A stretch of DNA of 64,000 bases, taken from assembly GCA_000824845.1 (NCBI GenBank), contig CCNC01000023.1, forward strand, positions 57,750 through 121,749, written 5' to 3'. The number at the start of each line of letters is the position of its first letter. The first letter of the stretch is position 1. Under the pieces are notes generated by a model. It made no database searches. It saw nothing but the letters and a program-made list of their open reading frames with translations, and was not told where the DNA came from. The translations under genes and the position numbers were made by a program. Positions 57,542-64,000 of the stretch are shown piece by piece. This DNA comes from Mesorhizobium sp. ORS 3359 (GTDB taxonomy: Bacteria; Pseudomonadota; Alphaproteobacteria; Rhizobiales; Rhizobiaceae).

Positions 57542-58408
57542 TCAGCGGTTCATGAAGGCCGCGAAGGCGTCCTTGTGATCGGGATGCCAGCGCGACAGGG
57601 CAGGGCGGTTCTCGATGATGTCGCCGATCGCCCAGGCCATGCGCTTTTCATCCGTCGGCCGCGCCACCTCGTTGTCGGGGCACAGGATGTAGAAATCGCC
57701 GTCGACAAGCGATGCCAGCATGAAGTCTATCACCTGCTCGCCGGTCCAGGCGCCGGCGGGCTTCTCCGTCGCGCCTTCGGTCAGGCCGGTGTAGGTGAAG
57801 CCGGGGATCAGCAGATGGGCCGACAGTTTCGCCCCAGGCTCGTTGCGCAGCGCGTGCGCCAGCCCTTCGGTAAACGTCTTCACGCCGGCCTTGGAGACGT
57901 TGTAGGCGAGGTTGCCGGGCGGGGTGGTGATGCCCTGCTTGGAGCCGGTGTTGATGATGAGCCCCGGTTTTCCAGCTGCGAGCATGCGCGGCGCAAAGGC
58001 CTCGGTGCCGTGTATGACGCCCCAGAAATTGATGTCCAGAAGCCGCTTCCAGGCGTCGCGGTTCTCCCAGGGCTTGCCTGGATTGTTGCCGACGCCGGCA
58101 TTGTTCATCAGCACCGACACCGCGCCGAAGGCGCCGTAGGCGAGGTCCGCCAGCCGGTCGACCTCTTCGGCCTTGGAGACGTCGGTGGGGATTGGCAGCA
58201 CGGAATCGTCGCCCGCAATCGCCGCGACTGCTTGCCTGGCCTGGTCGAGGCGCACGCCGCCTATGTCGGCGAGCACCGTCTTCATGCCCATCGCCGCGAA
58301 CCGTTTCGCGGCGGCGAGGCCGATGCCGCTGGCGCCGCCGGTTATGACGGCAACGTTGCCCGAGGCGAAAGCGGGCAGCGCAGTCTGGATTTCGGCGTCG
58401 CTGGTCAT
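57542..58408 (-). CDS. Short-chain dehydrogenase/reductase
   Basis: A 288-aa classical SDR with glycine motif TGGASGIG (about 23-30), NNAGVGN, a Ser in INTGSKQG and the active-site YNVSK. The substrate is unknown. The ATG at 58408 has AGGATGGAAACC upstream; another ATG three codons earlier is possible. It faces the iron-permease gene tail to tail, 8 nt apart. Confidence 0.85.
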   Translation of the reverse strand: MTSDAEIQTALPAFASGNVAVITGGASGIGLAAAKRFAAMGMKTVLADIGGVRLDQARQAVAAIAGDDSVLPIPTDVSKAEEVDRLADLAYGAFGAVSVLMNNAGVGNNPGKPWENRDAWKRLLDINFWGVIHGTEAFAPRMLAAGKPGLIINTGSKQGITTPPGNLAYNVSKAGVKTFTEGLAHALRNEPGAKLSAHLLIPGFTYTGLTEGATEKPAGAWTGEQVIDFMLASLVDGDFYILCPDNEVARPTDEKRMAWAIGDIIENRPALSRWHPDHKDAFAAFMNR

Positions 58409-58560
58409 GGTTTCCATCCTTGTTCGGGTCGCGCCGAACTTAACGCTCGCCGCCGCCGAGGCAAGGCTGGTTCGTCCCGATGGGCTACTGTGGCAGTCGC
58501 AACGGGTTGACCATCGCTGCGCCTGCCGCGCATGCTGTCCTGAAAAAGGAGCTCGGCATT

Positions 58561-58842
58561 TTGACCGACTGGATCGGAATCCTCAAAGAGCAGACCGCCA
58601 ATGGCGACGAGATGGGCCGCGAGGTGCCAAAGATGCTCGCCAATCCCGATATCAGCGAGACGCAGGTGAAAACGCTGTTCGCGGCGCTGGAGAAGCAGGC
58701 CGATTTCGCCGAGAAGCTGCGGCTTGCGCTGGAGAAGTTCGGCCATGATTTCCCGATCATCAAGGCGGCCGAGCGGCTGGAGGAGCGCTATGCCGACCTT
58801 GCCGCGTCGGCGGCCGAGAAGCTGAAAGCGATGCGGAAATAG
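58561..58842 (+). CDS. Small helical hypothetical protein
   Basis: A 93-aa charged all-helical protein (TDWIGILKEQTANGDEMGREVPKML, then TQVKTLFAALEKQADFAEKLRLALEKFG, ending KLKAMRK). TTG start at 58561 is chosen for the AAAAAGGAGC site 9 nt upstream; the frame is open from an ATG at 58480, which lacks such a site. It sits between two minus-strand genes. No family was recognised. Confidence 0.55.
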   Translation: MTDWIGILKEQTANGDEMGREVPKMLANPDISETQVKTLFAALEKQADFAEKLRLALEKFGHDFPIIKAAERLEERYADLAASAAEKLKAMRK

Positions 58843-58846
58843 GTTT

Positions 58847-59422
58847 CTATTTTTCGATCAGCCTCTCGAAGCGCTTGTCGGGCGCAAACCAGATCGCCGC
58901 CACAAGCACGTAGACCGCCACGCTGATCCATTGGTTGAGAAAGCTGAGCAGGACGGCGGCGATGTAGAGCGCCAGAGAAATCTTGCCCTTGCGATCCTGG
59001 CCCACGGCCCTGGCGAAGGTCGTCTCGGCGCCGTGCAGATGGCGCAGCTTGATGACCAGGATGTTGTAGGCAACGGCGCAAAGCGCCAGGTCGAAGCCAT
59101 AGACGGCGACCGGCACCGGGGCGAAGTGGTTCTCCCCCATGAACGCGGTGGTCACCGGCATCAGCGACAGCCAGAACAGCAGGTTCATGTTGGCCCACAG
59201 CACGCGCCCGTCGACGCGCTGCACGGTGTGGAACATGTTGTGCAGGTTGTTCCAGTAGATGCCGACATTGATGAAGGAGAGCACGTAGCAGAAGAAGACT
59301 GGCCACAGCGGCAACAGCGCGGAAAAATCCTCGCCATGCGGCACTTTCAGCTCCAGCACCATGATGGTGATGATGATGGCGACGACGCCATCGGTGAATG
59401 CCTCGACCCGTCCCTTGCCCAT
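58847..59422 (-). CDS. TMEM175-family channel-like protein (DUF1211)
   Basis: A 191-aa protein with about five to six membrane helices. It starts MGKGRVEAFTDGVVAIIITIMVLELKVP, the family motif R-x3-F-[ST]-D followed by a hydrophobic helix whose Ile/Leu line the pore. Bacterial members are potassium-permeable channels. TTAAGGGAGGATG-type sequence lies upstream on the plus strand; the ATG at 59422 is the expected N-terminus. Confidence 0.85.
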   Translation of the reverse strand: MGKGRVEAFTDGVVAIIITIMVLELKVPHGEDFSALLPLWPVFFCYVLSFINVGIYWNNLHNMFHTVQRVDGRVLWANMNLLFWLSLMPVTTAFMGENHFAPVPVAVYGFDLALCAVAYNILVIKLRHLHGAETTFARAVGQDRKGKISLALYIAAVLLSFLNQWISVAVYVLVAAIWFAPDKRFERLIEK

Positions 59423-59559
59423 GATTCTTCCCTCGCTTTGCGTCGACGTTAAGGGAGGATGCCGCGGCTGACCATCCTGCCAGAACTGTCAGGAGGGCAT
59501 TCGCAGGTTGGAACAGCGCCATTATACGGGCGTTGGGCTTACAACCCTCGGAGATCGCC

Positions 59560-60771
59560 ATGACCAGCTACGCTCAAACCATGGCGCGTGACCATGAGCT
59601 TGGCGGGAGGGCCGCGAAGGCCGCCGTAGCCGCCATGATCGCCGCGCTTTTTGCCGGCAGCACCGCGTTGACCCCGCTCTACATCATCTACAAGCAGGCC
59701 TTCGGCTTCTCGCAGGTCACGCTGACGCTGGTTTACGCCGTCTATGTTGTCGGCAATCTCGGGGCGCTGCTGTTTTTCGGCCGCGTGTCGGATGTGATCG
59801 GCCGCCGTCCCGCCGCGCTCGCGGCGATGGGGGTTGCCGTGGTCAGCGCGTTGTTTTTCCTCTTCGCCGAAAACCTCGCCTGGCTCGACGTCGCCCGCAT
59901 TCTGAGCGGGCTCGGCATAGGCGTCGGCGCGGGTGCGGGCACCGCCTGGCTGGCCGAGCTGATCGAAGGCAAGGACAAGTCGCGCGCCGCTATCATCACC
60001 ACCAGCACCAACTTCATCGGTCTCGGCGTCGGCGCGCTCATGGCAGGGCTGCTCGCCCAGTATGCGCCCTGGCCGCTCAGGCTCACATTTGCTGTCTATC
60101 TCGTCCTGCTTGCGTTGGTGACCGTGCTGATCTGGCGCACGCGGGAAACGGTCTCCAGTCCAGGGCGGATCGCGGACGTCTCGCTGCGGCCACGGCTTTC
60201 GGTGCCCGACAATATCCGCGCGCAATTCGTGGCGCCGGCGGTGACCGGCTTCGGCGCCATGGCGCTGGTCGGCTTTTATGCCGCGCTGGCGCCGAGCATT
60301 CTCGCGCAGCAGCTGCACGTGACCAATCATGCCGAAGCCGGCGGGCTTTTTTTCGAATTGTCGATTGTGGCGGCCATCACCATCGTGGCCACCGCCCGCC
60401 TTGCTAGCCGCTTCACCATGCTCGCGGCGCTCGTCCTGATGATCCCGGCCGTGGCGCTGGTCGTCGCGGCGCAAATCTACGCCTCGATGGCGCTCATGAT
60501 CGCGGCGACCGCGGTCTGCGGCGCGGCGGCGGCGCTTGGCTATCGCGGCGGCCTGCAGGTGGTGAATCAGATCGCTCCGGCCGACCGTCGCGCCGAGGTG
60601 GTCTCGGTCTTCTTCATCTGCTGTTTCTGCGGCAACGCGCTGCCGGTGATCGGCATCGGAGTGCTGTCCAGCCTGGCCAACGCCACCGTAGCAAGCCTGG
60701 CCTTTGCCGGCATGATCATCGTCTTCTCACTGGTCGCGCTCGGTTTCGGCGCCAAATACGCGCGGCAATAG
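59560..60771 (+). CDS. MFS transporter
   Basis: A 403-aa major-facilitator protein of about 12 helices. Between helices 2 and 3 lies GRVSDVIGRRPAALAAMG, the MFS loop motif. The N-terminal half continues GLGIGVGAGAGTAWLAELIEG and the C-terminal half GAAAALGYRGGLQVVNQIAPADRRAEV. The substrate is unknown; drug or metabolite efflux is usual for this type. GAGATCGCC precedes the ATG at 59560. Convergent with the MATE gene. Confidence 0.82.
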   Translation: MTSYAQTMARDHELGGRAAKAAVAAMIAALFAGSTALTPLYIIYKQAFGFSQVTLTLVYAVYVVGNLGALLFFGRVSDVIGRRPAALAAMGVAVVSALFFLFAENLAWLDVARILSGLGIGVGAGAGTAWLAELIEGKDKSRAAIITTSTNFIGLGVGALMAGLLAQYAPWPLRLTFAVYLVLLALVTVLIWRTRETVSSPGRIADVSLRPRLSVPDNIRAQFVAPAVTGFGAMALVGFYAALAPSILAQQLHVTNHAEAGGLFFELSIVAAITIVATARLASRFTMLAALVLMIPAVALVVAAQIYASMALMIAATAVCGAAAALGYRGGLQVVNQIAPADRRAEVVSVFFICCFCGNALPVIGIGVLSSLANATVASLAFAGMIIVFSLVALGFGAKYARQ

Positions 60772-60774
60772 ATC

Positions 60775-62247
60775 TCAGCTGGCTGGTGTCTCAGGCGCAA
60801 GATTGGCGCGCTGGCGCGGCACGCCGAGGCCGGTGTCGGGCGGCTCGCCCGCCGCCGGCCGGTCCTCGATCATATGCATCGTGCGCCAGCGGCCGAAGCG
60901 ATAATAGGCTGCGGCAAGCAAAAGCGAGGCGATCGAGCCGGCCGGAAAGCTCCACCACAGTGCTTCTTGGCTGATAACGCTGCGCATGGAATAGGCAAAG
61001 CCGGTGCGAATGAACAACACCGAGATGATCAGGATGATCAGCGGCGGCATGACGGCGCCGGTGGCGCGCACCGTGGCGAAGAGCACGATTGTGATGCCGA
61101 ACAGGATGAACGACCAGGACGCCACCCTGTTGATATGAGCGGCAATGTCGATCGCGGCGCTGTCATTGCTGAGGAAAAGACTGAGCACCGGGCGATCGAA
61201 GACGAAGAGCAGCGCCACCAGCGCGCCGGTCAGCACCAGGTTGAAGCCGACGCCCGAGGCCGCAACCTTGCCGATGCGGTCCCAGCGCCCGGCGCCGACA
61301 TTCTGCGCGGCCATCGAGGAGACCGCTGCCCCGATCGCCAGCGCCGGCATCTGGATATAGGTCCAGAGCTGGGCGGCGATGCCATAGGCGGCCGCCACCT
61401 GCGAGCCGTAAGAGTTGACGATGCCCATCACAGTGAGCGCCGCGGCCGAGATGACGATCATCTGCAGGCCCATCGGGATGCCCTTGAAGACGACGATGCG
61501 CAGCAGCGCCGGGTCGGGTCGCAGCAGCGCGAGGTCGGCGCCTGCCAGCCGCAGCGGGTGCTTGCGAACATAAAGCACGATCAGGATGGCGATGACGCTC
61601 ACCGTCTGGCCTATGAGCGTCGAGGTCGCCGAGCCGGCGATGCCGAGCTCGGGGAAGGGGCCGATGCCGCGGATCAGCAGCGGATTAAGCACGACGTCAA
61701 GCACGACCGCCAGCGCCATGAAAACGAACGGGGTTCGCGAGTCACCGGCGCCGCGCAGCACGGTCATAACGAAGGACAGGAGGTTCATCATCGGCACGGC
61801 GACAAAGATGATGCGCAGGTAGCTGCGCGCCAGCGGTAAGGCATCCGCCGGCGTGCCGAGCCCGGTCAGGATGGCGTCGACCCAGATCCAGCCGCAGACG
61901 GCGAACACGACCGAGACCAGGAAGAAGAAGGTGGCACTGGTGCCGACGATGCGCTTCGCCTCCGGCAGATCGCGGGCGCCGACCGACTGCGCCACCAGGA
62001 TGGTCGCCGCCATGCCGATGCCGAACACCGTGCCGAGGATCAGGAACAGCACGAGATTGGCGTTGGAGGTGGCGGTCAGCGCCGCCTCGCCGAGGAAGCG
62101 GCCGACCCAGACCGCGTTGATCGAGCCGTTGAGCGACTGCAGCACGTTGGAGCCCAGCACCGGCAGCGCGAACAGCAGCAGCGTGCGCGGGATCGGCCCG
62201 CTGGTCAGGTCGTGGGTCCGCCTTCGAGTGGGCTTGTCGTCATCCAT
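60775..62247 (-). CDS. MATE family multidrug/Na+ efflux protein
   Basis: A 490-aa 12-helix MATE transporter: PRTLLLFALPVLGSNVLQSLNGSINAVWVGRFLG at the N-terminus, GAGDSRTPFVFMALAVVLDVVLNPLLI and the second-half SSMAAQNVGAGRWDRIGKVAASG repeat, all typical. Exports drugs or toxins against Na+ or H+. An acidic-basic cytoplasmic N-terminus (MDDDKPTRRR) and a Pro-rich C-terminus are present. It ends 3 nt after the convergent MFS stop. Confidence 0.9.
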   Translation of the reverse strand: MDDDKPTRRRTHDLTSGPIPRTLLLFALPVLGSNVLQSLNGSINAVWVGRFLGEAALTATSNANLVLFLILGTVFGIGMAATILVAQSVGARDLPEAKRIVGTSATFFFLVSVVFAVCGWIWVDAILTGLGTPADALPLARSYLRIIFVAVPMMNLLSFVMTVLRGAGDSRTPFVFMALAVVLDVVLNPLLIRGIGPFPELGIAGSATSTLIGQTVSVIAILIVLYVRKHPLRLAGADLALLRPDPALLRIVVFKGIPMGLQMIVISAAALTVMGIVNSYGSQVAAAYGIAAQLWTYIQMPALAIGAAVSSMAAQNVGAGRWDRIGKVAASGVGFNLVLTGALVALLFVFDRPVLSLFLSNDSAAIDIAAHINRVASWSFILFGITIVLFATVRATGAVMPPLIILIISVLFIRTGFAYSMRSVISQEALWWSFPAGSIASLLLAAAYYRFGRWRTMHMIEDRPAAGEPPDTGLGVPRQRANLAPETPAS

Positions 62248-62264
62248 GGCAGCACCGAAAATGA

Positions 62265-62295
62265 ATCAGGCCCGCGATGCTATCGCAGGCCTGAT
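62265..62295. terminator. Strong hairpin between the MATE and secreted-protein genes (1)
   Basis: Arms ATCAGGCCCGCGAT and ATCGCAGGCCTGAT with a 3-nt loop, one mismatch. No T run follows on the minus strand, so termination would be weak or rho-assisted. Confidence 0.5.
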
Positions 62296-62317
62296 GCTCA
62301 TGCATCCGTTCCGCGCT

Positions 62318-62346
62318 CAGCCGTATGCCCGCTCGGCATACGGCTG
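62318..62346. terminator. Strong hairpin between the MATE and secreted-protein genes (2)
   Basis: Perfect 12-bp arms CAGCCGTATGCC and GGCATACGGCTG around a 5-nt loop, 8 nt after the stop of the secreted phytase-like gene (minus strand). Confidence 0.6.
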
Positions 62347-62354
62347 AAGCAGAA

Positions 62355-63836
62355 CTAGTTCGCGGCGAGGCTGTTCCCAGACAGTCCAGGCAGGGTGACC
62401 TGATAGACCAGGAAGGTGGTGTCGACATCGGCGCCGTCCTCGGCCTTGTAGGGCGCGCCGACCTGGAAGCCGTCCTGGGTGAGGAAGTCGTTGTCGTTGG
62501 CGACGAACAGGAAATAGTCGTCGGGCAGTTTTGGATCGAGGACGGGCGCCAGCGACATAGCCTCCCACTTCTCGGACAGGTTGTTCCTGTCGTTCGGCGC
62601 GCCATTGTGCAGGCCGAAGCGGCCGAGCTCGCCCTTGTCATTGATGTCGATGAAGGAGGTCAGCTTGGCCGGCGTCACCGACGGATCAAGCACGCCCTTC
62701 GGCGCCATCGGCTTGTCGGCGGCGTCGAACGGGCCGTTGGCGATGTCGGTCGCGGCGGAGAGGTCGACGATCTCGATCTTGCGATAGACCGACTCGTCCC
62801 CCTTCAGGCCCTGGCCGTTGCCCGAGTCGCGCGCCAGCATCAGGAAGCTTTTGTCGGAGAGCGCGACGATCTCGCTCTGCGCGGCGACCTTGGTCTTGCC
62901 CTTGGCGTCCTTGAACACCGGCAGCGGCACGACATATTCATGCGCCAGCTTGAGGTGGGCGAGGTCGGAAGCGTCATAGACCAGCGCGCGGGTGTTCTGC
63001 CGCGTCGAGCCGGAATCGCCGCCGTCCTGGCGGGCCGCCGACTGCAGCACGGCGATCAGGGACTTGCCGTCAGGCGTCATCGACATGCCTTCGAGCCCCT
63101 GGTTGTTCTGGCGGCCGGTCTCGGGATCCTTCGGATCGGGCTGGGCCGCGCCCGGGCCGGGATTGTCGGACGCGAAGTTCGGCTTGCCGTGGCGCATCGG
63201 CACCAGCGCCGCCGGCGGCTGAGTCGCCGACATCAAGCGGCCTTCGGCCGAGAAGCGGTAGATGTTGGGGCCATATTCGTCGGAGATGAACATGGTGCCG
63301 TCGGGCAGGCGCACGATCGCTTCGTCGTCCAGCGAAAGTTTGCCGTTGTCGGCCTGAGGCAGGATCGGCATGTCGCTGGCGGCTTCGCGCACGCCGTTGA
63401 GCGGGTCGAGGCCGGTCGCATCGGCGCCCTTGTCGTCGGTCAAGAGCATGGTGTCGGCGAGCGTCGCCTTGACGCCGGCTTGTTCCTGCCCGGCGGCGGG
63501 CGCGGCGCCTGGAGTGGTCGGGGTCAGCTCGATCGCGATGGTGTTGAGGCGCGGGCGGTAATCGGTGGTGCCGACGACATTGTAGCCGCGGTCCGGCAGC
63601 AGCCAGAGCGAGCCCTTGTAGCCCGCGCCATCGCGCGCCCAGCCCTTGGTGTCGATCGACATGCCGGAACCCGAACCGAACGTCTCGCCGAACTTGTCCT
63701 TCTGGCTGGCCGGAATGCGGCCGACGCCGACGAGCCCCTTGTTGACGTAGGCGACGCCGTCGGCGAGCGCCGGCGTCATGGCGGTGAACAGGGCAAGTGC
63801 CGCGCCGAGCGCGACGGTTCGGTTGAGATGTTTCAT
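62355..63836 (-). CDS. Secreted esterase-like activity of phytase family protein
   Basis: A 493-aa exported protein. Signal peptide about 1-25 (RTVALGAALALFTAMTPALA). The rest fits the esterase-like phytase domain (PF13449): GSGSGMSIDTKGWA, LWLLPDRGYN, GLEGMSMTPDGKSLIAVLQ, DEAIVRLPDGTMFISDEYGPNIYRF, with Asp/Glu-rich blades of a propeller. The substrate may be a phosphate ester; the family label is not experimentally sharp. AAGGGGATTTCC sets the ATG at 63836. An upstream extension adds 11 residues without support. Confidence 0.8.
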   Translation of the reverse strand: MKHLNRTVALGAALALFTAMTPALADGVAYVNKGLVGVGRIPASQKDKFGETFGSGSGMSIDTKGWARDGAGYKGSLWLLPDRGYNVVGTTDYRPRLNTIAIELTPTTPGAAPAAGQEQAGVKATLADTMLLTDDKGADATGLDPLNGVREAASDMPILPQADNGKLSLDDEAIVRLPDGTMFISDEYGPNIYRFSAEGRLMSATQPPAALVPMRHGKPNFASDNPGPGAAQPDPKDPETGRQNNQGLEGMSMTPDGKSLIAVLQSAARQDGGDSGSTRQNTRALVYDASDLAHLKLAHEYVVPLPVFKDAKGKTKVAAQSEIVALSDKSFLMLARDSGNGQGLKGDESVYRKIEIVDLSAATDIANGPFDAADKPMAPKGVLDPSVTPAKLTSFIDINDKGELGRFGLHNGAPNDRNNLSEKWEAMSLAPVLDPKLPDDYFLFVANDNDFLTQDGFQVGAPYKAEDGADVDTTFLVYQVTLPGLSGNSLAAN

Positions 63837-64000
63837 GGAAATCCCCTTCGTGACGAGCAGAGCGGCCATTGGCTCAAAAGGGCGCGGCGCCGACGATGCA
63901 ACCAGCCCTTGCCGCCGAGCGGTCTAGGACGTGAACGTGATGGTTGCGTGACAGGTGGCGCTTCTTTCTTCTCCCCTTGTGAGGGCTTTGCACAGAATCG

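Noticed and set aside
63837..64000. Start of another gene at the right edge
   Set aside because: No frame with a credible start or family match was seen in the last 160 bp; only a partial TTCTCCCC palindrome is present.

Overview
The window looks like chromosomal DNA of a Mesorhizobium-type alphaproteobacterium (Rhizobiales). The basis is a high-GC sequence, a complete alphaproteobacterial division/cell-wall (dcw) cluster ending ddl-ftsQ-ftsA-ftsZ-lpxC, an A-type RNase P RNA, GANTC (CcrM) clustering at the ftsQAZ promoter region, and at least four rhizobial-style palindromic intergenic elements. The genus is inferred from overall gene content and protein character; no search was run.

Layout. 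(1) 1-5.2 kb: the control end of a Mu-like transposable prophage. A rightward S24-type repressor and a 42-aa membrane protein diverge from a leftward early operon: Ner-like regulator, ParB-like protein, unknown protein, 53-aa membrane protein, Cys-rich protein, winged-helix protein, second ParB-like protein, and a MuA-type transposase cut by the window edge. The prophage abuts the 3' end of a fused hydantoinase/5-oxoprolinase gene, with a 19-bp direct repeat at the junction. (2) 5.2-13.5 kb: hydantoinase A/B fusion, small lipoprotein, TerB-DnaJ protein overlapping a peptidoglycan amidase, lytic transglycosylase, rnpB, and a PLP-dependent sulfur amino-acid enzyme. (3) 13.7-34.1 kb: mraZ-rsmH-ftsL-ftsI-murE-murF-mraY-murD-ftsW-murG-murC-murB | ddl-ftsQ-ftsA-ftsZ | lpxC, all on the plus strand and mostly overlapping. 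Four 10-bp-spaced MraZ-type boxes precede mraZ. Eight GANTC sites in 180 bp precede ddl. (4) 34.3-40.0 kb: bamD, recN, ligA and a DUF2461 protein. (5) 40.0-50.1 kb: a catabolic island with an SDR, an aldehyde dehydrogenase, an N-formylglutamate amidohydrolase-family protein, an XRE-cupin (PuuR-like) regulator, a five-gene branched-chain-type ABC transporter and a glutamine-synthetase-like ligase. Three near-identical 16-bp motifs, before the dehydrogenase, the regulator and the transporter, tie these into one candidate regulon. (6) 50.3-64 kb: AzlCD exporter, aminopeptidase P, PrmA, SCO1, CreA, a hexapeptide acyltransferase, low-affinity iron permease-like protein, SDR, TMEM175-like channel, MFS and MATE transporters, and a secreted esterase-like phytase-family protein.

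The dcw block makes lipid II from UDP-MurNAc precursors and builds the divisome. Its neighbours add outer-membrane assembly (LpxC, BamD) and DNA repair (RecN, LigA). The most novel-looking material is the putative gamma-glutamyl-amine catabolic regulon at 40-50 kb, the unusual early module and junction of the Mu-like prophage, and the regulatory sequence around ddl. No tRNA, CRISPR array, insertion sequence or site-specific integrase gene was recognised.
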